Source of the DNA: an uncultured Opitutales bacterium
Lineage (GTDB): Bacteria; Verrucomicrobiota; Verrucomicrobiia; Opitutales; Intestinicryptomonadaceae
NCBI GenBank assembly: GCA_944389215.1
Contig: CALXLN010000127.1
Coordinates: forward strand, 1-64,000
Reading direction: 5' to 3'
Length of the DNA: 64,000 nt
Shown here: one piece after another, positions 33,308 through 42,895 of the stretch
Layout of the letters: each line of letters opens with the position of its first letter
Position numbering within the stretch: the stretch's first letter is position 1
Notes under the pieces: generated by a model
The model's database searches: none
What the model was told of the DNA's origin: nothing
The model's input: the letters and a program-made list of their open reading frames with translations, nothing else
Program-made: the position numbers and the translations under genes

Positions 33308-36300
33308 AAACTCCCATATAAATTTAGAGAGACCCCATCCCTAAAAAATGGCAAAAAAAGAAAGGCGTTTGCGCTGGTGCTGGCGTTGGCGCTTATGGGC
33401 TTTATGGTTCTATTGATCGTATCGCTTGCGACAATGGTTCAAATGCAAATGCGCCTCAGCAGGCAATCACTCAACGACTTTAAAGCCAAACAGGCCGCTA
33501 AATACGCGGCTTATCAGGCGATGGGGCAAATCCAATCCACTCTGGGCCCGGACCAGAGAATCTCCGCCAATGCTATGATTTTCGACGACGCGGTAACGGA
33601 TGAAATAACGTCGCTTGAAACCAACGCATCTTACGACTGGTGGGTATCCCCGGTATCTCTCACTCGAGAAGATGTCGCGCAAATTAACGATATAGCGCTT
33701 TCGCAAAACCGCTACTGGGTCGGGGTATGGGATTCGTCCTTGGGCAAGGCCCCCAGCAAGCAGGGACAGAACCAAGAGCGCAACGAATACGTCCAAAATA
33801 CTGTAAAACAAGCTCTGACATGGCTGGTTTCCGGAAACGGGATAAGAGGGGAATCCGACAAGGAAGGCACAAGCGTCAAGTATAAGCCCACCGAATCTCT
33901 CGAAGCGGGCAAATATGTGCGCGCAGTCAGCTCCGGATCGTCCACAGACTCTTACGGATCGGCGTCGCCAAGCACGGACGTTTTGGCTCCGATAGTAACC
34001 CTTGACAAAGACCCCGATCCGCTGACCGGCGAAGTGAGAAGCACCGGCAAGGAAACCCGCATAGCCTGGTGGGTGTCCGACGAAGGGCAAAAAGCGTCGC
34101 TCAACGCTGTGGCGTCGAAGCAATACTTTGAGCATGCGGAATCCATCAGATACCGCAAACAAAGCCTGCCGTTCTACTCCGGAATACATGGGCTTACCCT
34201 CCCGACCGGAGGAACGGGAAGCTCCGTCTTTGACTTGGACTTCGACGACAGCGAAGATTCGAGTTCTATGAACCGAATCAGAAACCTGGACGACGTAAAA
34301 CAAATAGATATCCTCAAAGGATCCAGCGTACCCGAAAACCTGATACTATCAAAACTGTTCTTCCATGACGTTACCTTTGGGACAAAAGGCCTGCTTGTCA
34401 ACGTCCGCGACGGCGGCTTGAAAAAAGACCTGTCGCTCGGATTGACAAAAAAAGATTTTTCAAACGAAAATCCGACAGAAAAAGGGAAAACCACAAAACC
34501 CGAATATTTCGAGCGGCCGTACGGCATAGGCGGATACGACTTTAAAACGTCGGCCTATCCCCTTATTCCCAGCAATTTTAAAGACGACCGCAAAATCCGT
34601 GCGGATAAAAGCCTGAAAGGCATGGGGCATATATTCGGGCCCCAGATGTACGGGCACGAAGACCTTTCGAGCGGAATCGGTTTTCAATCGGCGTCGTCAA
34701 TCGCCATCCTAAGCCAACTGTTCGACGACAGGTTCCTTTGGAAAGACACCGGAGGCCCCTTGTGGGACCAATTGCGCTCGTACTACAATATGCGCGCGTC
34801 CGACAATGAGGAAGGTATGACGCAAGTAGTGCAAACCGACGACAGAATTGGGCTAAAACCGGTTGTAAAACGCTTCCAAGTGTTTTTCGTGCCGTGTTTT
34901 ACTAGATATGACGCGGATTTGTATGGTTTGAGGCTAAACATAGTCCCCATGATGGTTCTATGGAATCCCTACGACGTAAAAATAGGCGGCAAGGAGAAAA
35001 CTTATTACGCGATTCGCGTTTACAGCTACTTTAAGAATTTCATAGGTTCTTTCAGATTTGCAATCGGATATGAAAGCGCCGGAAGATTCCAGTGCCTCCG
35101 CGACCTATTTACAGAATTTATGCCTTGGTATGGAGACGATCCGCTAAATACCGGAAACGCTATTAAGCTTCATACAAGAAACAATACGTCCGCCCTTAAA
35201 GCTTATGCGTTTAGGCTGTCTCAATACGGGCGTTGGGACGGAACGCTTGACTATGACTTTGGTATTTCTTCCATAACAGCGCCAAGTTCCAACGCCATAG
35301 GTCCAATGATGTCCAGAAAAACGGCTTTCTACGGACCAACCCTCGACGCGGAAAATTTGGGTTCAAGCATAGAAAACAGCTTAAATGCCTCCGACTATAA
35401 ATTATTCTATCCATTGGGATACGGCTCTATCGCTCCCGCCCGTTTTGAAACGGAAGGCGGTTTCATAAATCTTTCCGAAGACTCAATCGGAACGTTAAGA
35501 AGCATAGTTTCGGAATCCAATCTAGTGCCAAGTTTCAGAGACGCATTTGGTTATTCCGGAAGCATGAGAACAGATGCGGGCAGAAGCTGGACCGCGCGTG
35601 TGGCAAAGATACCGCTGTATCTCAACAATTTGCTAATAAGCGTAGCCCACGGTTCGACAATGAGTATGTCAAAATCCGGCGGCGACAGCTACCTGTTCTA
35701 TCCCCAGCGCGAAATCGACGCCTTCAACCCGACTTCAACCGCCATGACCGGACACAATAGAGACACCATGAGCGGCAACTTGCATTTCCTTGCGGTTGAC
35801 GAAAACGGATTGGAACCGGGCGAAGCCAAGTTATTCGTCATGGAAAACATTATAAACTACCTTGGCGACCCGACCTTAAAATCCAACCATCTTGACGCAA
35901 AAGGCAACAACGGCCCCAACGGAGTTATCGAATATAAGACCAGCTCCACTTCTCCATACGAGAACAAAGGCGCTCTGATGAAGCCGTATTCCGGCGGCAT
36001 AGGTTGCCTCTATCTTGATGTTCCACACGCCGAAACGGAGCACCAAACAAAATACGACGGCGCAAATTACAGGCCTTGGTGGGGCGCAAAATTAGTTCCC
36101 GGGAAAAACCAAAGAAAGTTCCGTTACGCCCTGTTTGATTTGGGTTTGATTAGAACATACAGAAACGATTTGATAGATCCGCAAATGCAGTATCCCCCGA
36201 CAAACATAAATAATTATATGATAGATATGGAGGATATTGTAGGCGTAAATATACCCCATGTGGAAAATATGGCACATACCGCTTTTTATTCCACTTTGAA

Positions 36301-39130
36301 TATGACTCCAATCGGTTACGGCCTTGTAACTTATTTCCCGCAATACTTGTCGAGCCAGGGTTGGGTTGACGGCGTAAGAGCCGGAGAAACCGGGATTGAG
36401 AAATATTTCGCACAGCACCGCGAATCAGCCACATATTGGGAACTTGAACTCGATGTGTGGATGTGGGATAGAGAAGGATTCAGATTCTCTGAAATAACCA
36501 ACAGCGAAAATATAACGACTAGGTCGATGAAGCCGGCGCACGCTCCAATGATAGCGTATATGCGCGGATACAGATTCTCAATGGGAGAATGGGCGCACAG
36601 CTTCCCGGATCCGAGCGTTACAATGAATATTACCGCAACGAGCATCAATGAATCCACAAACGCCCCGTATAACGGGCATTCTCCGGGATTGGCTCTGACA
36701 ACAGGCGGACAGCAAATGTACCTCGCAGCGGTTCCTTTTTATAAAAACTACAAAGACATAGAAGAAGGCTATCTTGCCGCGGACGGAGACTCCGGAAATA
36801 CAATCCAAGGCGCAGCCGGAAAGAATCCGCAGGAAGAATACAAAAACTTCGCAGATGATGTATTCGACGAAGATGGCAAGATTAGAGAAGACGCTGTGAT
36901 AGGCAATGGAACTAGCGGCAATACATTTGAGTTTAGATTGCGCTATTACTTAAACTGGCTCGGAATAAACTCTCGCCGCCATTCGGCAAACTCTTGGATG
37001 TTATACGGAAGAAAATCGACGATTCAAACAGGAGATTTAATAGACGCCGCGCCGCGAGCCATAAAACGCCCCCTAATTGTCGAGGCAAATAGCAACACCT
37101 ACATGGACCAGCTTGCACAAGACTTGGCCTCGGAAAGCGATACGGACAACAAAGTGCCGTACGGCATTGTATTTGCCCAGTCATATCCGAAAGCAAATCT
37201 CGGCTTGCAGGGATTCTTCAATAAGAAGATGTTCGTAAACGGAAATGTTTTGGCGACAGCTTTTGAATCCGACAACAATGCCCAAGACATGACAAACGGG
37301 ACGCTAAAAGACTTCGCCAACAGTTTCGGGCGACTCCAAAAGACAGCCCAGGCGCTTACCCAAGTATGGGGAACAAACGGAGACGGCATTTCCAAGCTTG
37401 CGTATAAGATCAACCACCGCAGCGGAAACGTTAGAGTCGGTATCGACGATGAAAACGGCAACGCCTACAACGCCCCCGTATACCACGTTTTGCGCGAAAC
37501 GGAAGTTGTTTCGAATCCGGCAAACTTGGCCGGAGCGCAACTTTCATTCGGATCAGGCAAGTATGAATTGACAACTTGGAACGATCCACCATCATTAGCT
37601 ACCGGAAGAGGATCGCCTTTCTATCGCTCGTACGGTGTCGGATATCCTGAATCACTGAACGCAAGTTTCCCGATAGGAAATTCGCTATGTCCTTCGCGTA
37701 TAGTTCCGGACAGATCTTTCCAAGTTACTTGGATAGACGGATCTTCCAAGATATTCTATACAAGAGGCGGCAACTATGATAGCGGACAAAAAGACGGCCA
37801 AAGAGAGCCAAGTTGGAACGAAGACAAAAATACCATTTACGACATGTCCTGGCACCTCAACAACGCGCTCTGGGACGAGTATTTCTTCTCCACCCTGCCC
37901 TATCGCAACGACGATTATGAAAACCCTGTGGATTCGGAAATCGCAATGCCTTTGAATCCGCGCATACAATACTGCAATTCTTCGCCCAGAGCCATAAAAG
38001 ATTCCACTATGATAAAGTTGGACCACTCCTCTCTGCGCGACTCCCCGGAAGACCAGTATTATGAAAATGCGGCGAGATTCTGGATCAACGGTCCGTTCAA
38101 CGTAAACTCCACAAGTGTAGACGCATGGAAAGTAGTGCTCTCAACATTCTACGGAAATCAAGTTGAAGGCTACGACGACACTACCGGTTCGACAAACGAC
38201 CGCGCGTCGTTCCATCGCTACGCCGCGCCCTACTCCGCAGCAAATCCGGTTACAGAAAGTACGAGCATAGACGAAGACGGCACGTACATGAAGAGCTTCA
38301 GGGCTTTGAGCATGGATGAGATAGAGGAGCTGGCACTCTCGATTGTGGAACACATAAAAGACCGCGGTCCATTCTATTCAATGTCCCACTTTGTAAACCG
38401 CGTCGTAGGCAATCCATCGGCGGAAGAGCGCTATACTGACGCGTTGGGAAATAATCTGTTGCCCCTCTATAAAGAAGGCGAAGACCGCAGGAATCTTGCC
38501 CAAGAATATAAGGACAACGGCGGTACATACAAGATACGCCATATGCAAAAAGGCGTACTGCAAGACGCCATCGACAGAACTTCCATCAACCGCCAGTTCC
38601 ATACGGATCCGGATTACATAATAAGCGTAGACAACGGCCGTAATATAACTGAACTTTTTGAAGACGACAACAGAATGAACCTTCTGAAAGACCCGCGCGA
38701 TGTCTGGGAAAATTGGCGCGGAGCTGTAGGTCCACAGATTATGGGAGCCCCCGGCTACCTAATGCAACAGGATATTCTTGCCCGCTTGGGCTCATTCTTG
38801 ACTGTGCGTTCTGACACTTTCAAGATCAGGGCTTACGGAGAAGTCAGAAATCCGATTTCAGGAATTGTTGAAGGAAAGGCGTGGTGTGAAATGGTAGTCC
38901 AACGCGTTCCCGAGTATATCGACCAAACTGAGCAGGACCAGGAAGCATGGCGCATATCCGGCCGCGAAGCTGAAATTGGATCTCAAAACGGCGCAAATGT
39001 AACAATCGGCGAAAACAAGCTTCCGCTCGACGAGATTGTAGACGAACTCGTATCATCGGACGTTAACAAGACGCTTGGCCGCAGGTTTAAGATTGTGTCA
39101 TTCAAATGGCTTAACGAGAAAGAAATCTAA
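33305..39130 (+). CDS. Giant prepilin-like protein, Verru_Chthon cassette A-like
   Basis: A 1941-aa protein. A short basic N-terminus (KNGKKRKAF) precedes a prepilin-like hydrophobic helix ALVLALALMGFMVLLIVSLA (about residues 23-42), then the conserved segment GPDQRISANAMIFD (about 79-92). The Lys-Ala-Phe junction replaces the usual Gly-Phe cleavage site, so processing is uncertain. A GspK-like region lies near residues 1660-1700 (MDEIEELALSIVEHIKDRGPF, SHFVNRVVG). The C-terminal block TVRSDTFKIRAYGEV...CEMVVQRVPEY is typical of this verrucomicrobial family as I recall it. The middle ~1500 residues are large and Tyr/Asn/Gly-rich. The expected small prepilin partners B, C and D are absent nearby. 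The likely role is in an envelope or pseudopilus-like structure. Confidence 0.75.
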   Translation: MKLPYKFRETPSLKNGKKRKAFALVLALALMGFMVLLIVSLATMVQMQMRLSRQSLNDFKAKQAAKYAAYQAMGQIQSTLGPDQRISANAMIFDDAVTDEITSLETNASYDWWVSPVSLTREDVAQINDIALSQNRYWVGVWDSSLGKAPSKQGQNQERNEYVQNTVKQALTWLVSGNGIRGESDKEGTSVKYKPTESLEAGKYVRAVSSGSSTDSYGSASPSTDVLAPIVTLDKDPDPLTGEVRSTGKETRIAWWVSDEGQKASLNAVASKQYFEHAESIRYRKQSLPFYSGIHGLTLPTGGTGSSVFDLDFDDSEDSSSMNRIRNLDDVKQIDILKGSSVPENLILSKLFFHDVTFGTKGLLVNVRDGGLKKDLSLGLTKKDFSNENPTEKGKTTKPEYFERPYGIGGYDFKTSAYPLIPSNFKDDRKIRADKSLKGMGHIFGPQMYGHEDLSSGIGFQSASSIAILSQLFDDRFLWKDTGGPLWDQLRSYYNMRASDNEEGMTQVVQTDDRIGLKPVVKRFQVFFVPCFTRYDADLYGLRLNIVPMMVLWNPYDVKIGGKEKTYYAIRVYSYFKNFIGSFRFAIGYESAGRFQCLRDLFTEFMPWYGDDPLNTGNAIKLHTRNNTSALKAYAFRLSQYGRWDGTLDYDFGISSITAPSSNAIGPMMSRKTAFYGPTLDAENLGSSIENSLNASDYKLFYPLGYGSIAPARFETEGGFINLSEDSIGTLRSIVSESNLVPSFRDAFGYSGSMRTDAGRSWTARVAKIPLYLNNLLISVAHGSTMSMSKSGGDSYLFYPQREIDAFNPTSTAMTGHNRDTMSGNLHFLAVDENGLEPGEAKLFVMENIINYLGDPTLKSNHLDAKGNNGPNGVIEYKTSSTSPYENKGALMKPYSGGIGCLYLDVPHAETEHQTKYDGANYRPWWGAKLVPGKNQRKFRYALFDLGLIRTYRNDLIDPQMQYPPTNINNYMIDMEDIVGVNIPHVENMAHTAFYSTLNMTPIGYGLVTYFPQYLSSQGWVDGVRAGETGIEKYFAQHRESATYWELELDVWMWDREGFRFSEITNSENITTRSMKPAHAPMIAYMRGYRFSMGEWAHSFPDPSVTMNITATSINESTNAPYNGHSPGLALTTGGQQMYLAAVPFYKNYKDIEEGYLAADGDSGNTIQGAAGKNPQEEYKNFADDVFDEDGKIREDAVIGNGTSGNTFEFRLRYYLNWLGINSRRHSANSWMLYGRKSTIQTGDLIDAAPRAIKRPLIVEANSNTYMDQLAQDLASESDTDNKVPYGIVFAQSYPKANLGLQGFFNKKMFVNGNVLATAFESDNNAQDMTNGTLKDFANSFGRLQKTAQALTQVWGTNGDGISKLAYKINHRSGNVRVGIDDENGNAYNAPVYHVLRETEVVSNPANLAGAQLSFGSGKYELTTWNDPPSLATGRGSPFYRSYGVGYPESLNASFPIGNSLCPSRIVPDRSFQVTWIDGSSKIFYTRGGNYDSGQKDGQREPSWNEDKNTIYDMSWHLNNALWDEYFFSTLPYRNDDYENPVDSEIAMPLNPRIQYCNSSPRAIKDSTMIKLDHSSLRDSPEDQYYENAARFWINGPFNVNSTSVDAWKVVLSTFYGNQVEGYDDTTGSTNDRASFHRYAAPYSAANPVTESTSIDEDGTYMKSFRALSMDEIEELALSIVEHIKDRGPFYSMSHFVNRVVGNPSAEERYTDALGNNLLPLYKEGEDRRNLAQEYKDNGGTYKIRHMQKGVLQDAIDRTSINRQFHTDPDYIISVDNGRNITELFEDDNRMNLLKDPRDVWENWRGAVGPQIMGAPGYLMQQDILARLGSFLTVRSDTFKIRAYGEVRNPISGIVEGKAWCEMVVQRVPEYIDQTEQDQEAWRISGREAEIGSQNGANVTIGENKLPLDEIVDELVSSDVNKTLGRRFKIVSFKWLNEKEI

Positions 39131-39183
39131 TTGCCGCGACAAAGGTTATCGAATGGCGACAACCCTATAAATTCGACAATACG

Positions 39184-39912
39184 ATGATAAGAAAATTAAT
39201 TTCAATAATAACATCGCTCTTTATATTTTTACCGCTTGTCCATGCTCAAGAAGACATGGTTGACATGAAACTAAGCATATATAGGTGGGGATTTTCAAAT
39301 TCCATGAAAATCCCCGACCTTGAAACCGGCAGAGTTTCCCAGATAACTTCTGGAGCGGCAAATGCAGAGTTGTGGTATAAAACCAACGATCAATGGAAAT
39401 CCCTCAACATAACCGCCGGAGAGCGTTCAAAGGTAATACAATATAACGGGCCACGCCTGATGATATTCTATAGCCGTTCAAAGGACAAGGATGGCAAACC
39501 GGTATATAAAGAAAACTCAAGAATGCTCCTGCCTGCGAATGCGAGCGAATCATTCGTTCTTATGTTTAAAACCGGCAGCACCGCCAAGTTTTATCCGATG
39601 AACGTGTCTCCACAGCGCCTCCCCAAAGAAAAGTTGGCAATCATGAATATGACAATACATCCGGCGGGAGTCGTTGCAGGCGGCGATGCAAAGATACTCA
39701 AACCCGGAGCTTTTACCATATTTACGCCTAAAAAGCGCGAGAAAGACGGAATGGAAGTCAAACTGGCAAAATTCGACAAGAATCTGAATAAATGGCGCCA
39801 AGTGTACGACAACGCCGTAACTATTCCCGACAATAAACGTTGCTTGATGCTTCTATACGATCCGTACAACTCAAAAACTCCAAAATTCACAATTCAGATC
39901 TTAACTCTGTAG
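39184..39912 (+). CDS. Secreted protein of unknown function, partner of the giant protein
   Basis: A 242-aa protein with a signal peptide ending at LVHA-Q (about residue 21). The mature part is beta-rich, with no recognised domain. Segments such as ELWYKTNDQWKSLNI and DKNLNKWRQVYDNAVTI look like two internal related halves (a 'K...W...L/V' pattern). It begins 53 nt after the giant gene and is closed by a strong terminator, so it is the last gene of the unit. It may be a periplasmic or surface cofactor of the giant prepilin-like protein (inference from position only). Confidence 0.6.
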   Translation: MIRKLISIITSLFIFLPLVHAQEDMVDMKLSIYRWGFSNSMKIPDLETGRVSQITSGAANAELWYKTNDQWKSLNITAGERSKVIQYNGPRLMIFYSRSKDKDGKPVYKENSRMLLPANASESFVLMFKTGSTAKFYPMNVSPQRLPKEKLAIMNMTIHPAGVVAGGDAKILKPGAFTIFTPKKREKDGMEVKLAKFDKNLNKWRQVYDNAVTIPDNKRCLMLLYDPYNSKTPKFTIQILTL

Positions 39913-39974
39913 CGCGGATTTGCAGAGCGCCAAAATCGCCGGTTACAATCAATTGGATACGGATTTATCTTATG

Positions 39975-40006
39975 AGGGAGGCCTTAAAAAGGCCTCTCTT
40001 TTTTTA
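39975..40006 (+). terminator. Intrinsic terminator of the prepilin-like unit
   Basis: 11-bp stem from AGGGAGGCCTT with AAGGCCTCTCT (one G-U pair), AAA loop, then a run of T residues. Confidence 0.9.
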
Positions 40007-40080
40007 TGCCATAAACAAAAAAAAGCTTTTAATTTTTTTTAGGAAGTATTTTCTTTATTTCTCTTCTATTTTATAGGGAA

Positions 40081-41181
40081 ATGCAGGATTTTTTTGAACT
40101 TAAGAACATAGTAAAATCCTTCGGAGAGAATCGCGTCGTAAAAGGGGCGAACTTCGGAGTGCGCTGCGGCGAAGTATTTTCCCTGTTGGGCCCGAGCGGT
40201 TGCGGCAAAACCACGATTTTAAGAATCGCGGGGGGATTTGAAGATCCGGATTCCGGCTCCGTGCATTTGGACGGCAAAGACATAACTGACATGCCGCCCA
40301 ATAAACGCAAAATAAATACCGTCTTTCAAAATTACGCGCTGTTTCCGCATATGACGGTTTACGACAACATAGCTTTCGGGCCCAGAACCGCCGGAATGGA
40401 AGAAAAGAAAGTGGCGGAAATGGTCGATGAAATGCTTAAAATGATACGCCTTGAAGCCCATGCGGCAAGCAAGCCCGACACGATAAGCGGCGGACAAAAA
40501 CAGCGCGTTGCAATAGCCAGAGCCCTAATAAACCAGCCCAAGCTGCTGCTGCTCGACGAACCCCTAGCGGCTCTCGATTTAAAATTGCGCCAATACATGC
40601 TTCTTGAACTCGACAGGATACACGACGAAGTCGGCACAACATTCATATACGTTACCCACGACCAAAGCGAGGCGATGAGTTTAAGCGACCGAATCGCCGT
40701 AATGAATAACGGCGTTATAGAGCAAATAGGAACTCCCGCTGAAATTTACGAAAATCCTCGCACAAAATTTGTAGCCTCGTTTATAGGGGACACAAACTTC
40801 TTTAACGCCAAGGTCGGAGAGTTGCTGGATGGCGAATATTGCAAAGTCGACATGTTCGGTCTTGGCGAATTCCCTTCCTACAACGAGCACAAGCTAAATG
40901 CCGGCGCAAAAGTAACTGTAAGCATACGCCCCGAAAAATTCAGAATTTTTGACAAAAAGCCTGAAACCGACCTGAACTCTTTTGAAGCCGAAGTCATAGA
41001 CATAGTATATCAAGGCGCGCAAACCCGCTATTGGGTAAAGGCAAAGGACCACCGCATAAATATAGTAACCCAGCACAATCGCTGCTACCTGGACTATAAA
41101 CAGCCGACTTGGGGCGACAAAGTCTGGGTTGCGTGGCATCGGGACGACGTTACAACTCTGCCGGAAGAATCTCCACATTAG
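40081..41181 (+). CDS. potA: Spermidine/putrescine ABC transporter ATPase
   Basis: A 366-aa ATPase of the polyamine importer. It has Walker A GPSGCGKTT (residues ~39-47), Q-loop NYALFPHMT, signature ISGGQKQRVAIARAL, Walker B LLLLDEPLAALD and H-loop VTHDQ. The C-terminal TOBE domain covers about residues 245-360. It is the first gene of a four-gene potABCD operon with gaps of 6 nt, a 4-nt overlap, and 20 nt. Confidence 0.93.
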   Translation: MQDFFELKNIVKSFGENRVVKGANFGVRCGEVFSLLGPSGCGKTTILRIAGGFEDPDSGSVHLDGKDITDMPPNKRKINTVFQNYALFPHMTVYDNIAFGPRTAGMEEKKVAEMVDEMLKMIRLEAHAASKPDTISGGQKQRVAIARALINQPKLLLLDEPLAALDLKLRQYMLLELDRIHDEVGTTFIYVTHDQSEAMSLSDRIAVMNNGVIEQIGTPAEIYENPRTKFVASFIGDTNFFNAKVGELLDGEYCKVDMFGLGEFPSYNEHKLNAGAKVTVSIRPEKFRIFDKKPETDLNSFEAEVIDIVYQGAQTRYWVKAKDHRINIVTQHNRCYLDYKQPTWGDKVWVAWHRDDVTTLPEESPH

Positions 41182-41187
41182 GTTAGA

Positions 41188-42105
41188 ATGAACAGCCAAC
41201 AAAAGTCGGAAAAACACATTCGCGGCGGCTCGACAGTTGCCGAATATTTGTTGACGATACCTTCGTTCGTATGGCTGTGCATTTTCTTTTTAGTTCCAAC
41301 AATTCTTGTATTCGCAATAGCTTTTAGAACAGCCGATCCGTTTGGCGGAATAGACTCGGGCTGGACGCTCGAAACAATAGCAAACGTTCTAAGAGCCGAT
41401 TATGTATCCGTATTTTGGCGCACAATCTGGGTGAGTTGCGTTGTTACAGCAATATGCCTGCTGCTTGGAATTCCGGTAGGATACTGGATAGCCCAGCAAA
41501 ATCCAAAATACCGTTATTGGTATTTATTGGCTGTCATAATTCCGCTGTGGACAAATTTTCTCATACGAATTTTTGCGTGGCGGGTTCTGCTGCATCCGGA
41601 GGGATTTTTGCGCCGGACACTTCTATGGCTGGGACTAATTCCCGAAGACCTCTTTCTTCTCAACAATATGGGCGCGGTAATTATCGTAACTGTATATACC
41701 TGCCTGCCCTTTGCAATTCTTCCGATATACGCGGCGGCGGAAAAATTCAATTTTTCTTTAATAGAGGCGGCAAGAGATTTGGGTGCGTCGCGATTTTACG
41801 CGTTCCGCTCCATATTCCTGCCAGGGATAAAGAGGGGAATCATAACGGCAATTCTCGTAGTTTTCATTCCTGCCATGGGCTCGTACGCAATTCCAGACTT
41901 GGTTGGCGGAGCGGACGGAGAATTGTTGGGCAATAAAATAGCAATAAGAGCCTCCGCCAACAGAAACCTTCCTGAAGCGGCAGCTTTGGCTGCGCTGCTC
42001 TCGCTTATAATAACTGTGCCTGTACTGGTTGCTTTTCTAAAGCAGAAGCGCGTATTCAGGATAATAACGAACCTTAGGCGTTCCGCGGGAGACTCCACAA
42101 AATGA
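41188..42105 (+). CDS. potB: Polyamine ABC transporter permease PotB
   Basis: A 305-aa inner-membrane permease with about six helices. The EAA loop that contacts the ATPase is EAARDLGASRFYAFRSIFLPG near residues 195-215. The long hydrophilic N-terminus before the first helix (~25 residues) is common in PotB. The stop overlaps the potC start as ATGA. Confidence 0.92.
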   Translation: MNSQQKSEKHIRGGSTVAEYLLTIPSFVWLCIFFLVPTILVFAIAFRTADPFGGIDSGWTLETIANVLRADYVSVFWRTIWVSCVVTAICLLLGIPVGYWIAQQNPKYRYWYLLAVIIPLWTNFLIRIFAWRVLLHPEGFLRRTLLWLGLIPEDLFLLNNMGAVIIVTVYTCLPFAILPIYAAAEKFNFSLIEAARDLGASRFYAFRSIFLPGIKRGIITAILVVFIPAMGSYAIPDLVGGADGELLGNKIAIRASANRNLPEAAALAALLSLIITVPVLVAFLKQKRVFRIITNLRRSAGDSTK

Positions 42106-42875
42106 AATCGCGCTATACGTCGCTTCTTGTTACGTTGCTAGTGTTGGCGTTTATGTACATGCCGATTGTAATGCTCGTGTCGCAATCATTTAACGCGTCA
42201 AGATACGGCGGGAAATGGACCGGATTTTCACTGAAATGGTACGAGGCGCTTTTTAACGATTACAGCGTAATAAACGCAGCCACAAATACGATTGTCATAG
42301 GTCTGGCAGCGACATTGTTTGCAACAATAATAGGAGCGTGCGCGGCTTGGACTTTAAACAAATACAAACGCTCCAAACTGCAGACTTTGCATTACGGACT
42401 AGTTTACGCCCCGCTGGTAGTTCCAGATGTGCTTATGGGAATAAGCCTACTGCTTATGTTCGTAAGCATGAAAGTCGATTTGGGCCTAACGACAGTAATT
42501 CTTGCGCACATAACATTCTGCGTGAGTTTTGTAACGTTTACAGTGCTTGCACGCCTCCAGGACTTCGATTTCAACTTAATCCAGGCAGCGGAAGATTTGG
42601 GGGCGGGCAACGCGAGAATATTCCTAAAAATAATACTTCCCCTGCTTGGGCCGGGAATAGCGGCGGGAGCAATGATGGCTTTTACCCTTTCCATGGACGA
42701 TTTCGTGGTAACGTTTTTTGTGGGAGGTCCGGGCAGCACGACGCTCCCTGTAAAAGTGTACAGCATGATGAAACACGGTCCGCCCGCAATAATAAACGCG
42801 CTCTCAGTCATCTTTATGGCTTTGACTTTTACCGTTGCCATCGCAGGACAATTTTTAACACGCAAAAAATTCTAA
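42102..42875 (+). CDS. potC: Polyamine ABC transporter permease PotC
   Basis: A 257-aa second permease with about six helices. The start MKSRYTSLLVTLLVLAFMYMPI is typical of PotC, and the EAA loop is QAAEDLGAGNARIFLKIILPL near residues 163-183. It forms a heterodimeric channel with PotB. It overlaps the potB stop by 4 nt, a translational-coupling arrangement. Confidence 0.92.
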   Translation: MKSRYTSLLVTLLVLAFMYMPIVMLVSQSFNASRYGGKWTGFSLKWYEALFNDYSVINAATNTIVIGLAATLFATIIGACAAWTLNKYKRSKLQTLHYGLVYAPLVVPDVLMGISLLLMFVSMKVDLGLTTVILAHITFCVSFVTFTVLARLQDFDFNLIQAAEDLGAGNARIFLKIILPLLGPGIAAGAMMAFTLSMDDFVVTFFVGGPGSTTLPVKVYSMMKHGPPAIINALSVIFMALTFTVAIAGQFLTRKKF

Positions 42876-42895
42876 CAACCAATAAGACTTCAATA

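Noticed and set aside
42338-42895. Long 5' extension of the potD frame into potC
   Set aside because: Lies inside the well-supported potC gene in another frame. The signal peptide and lipobox of PotD start at 42896.
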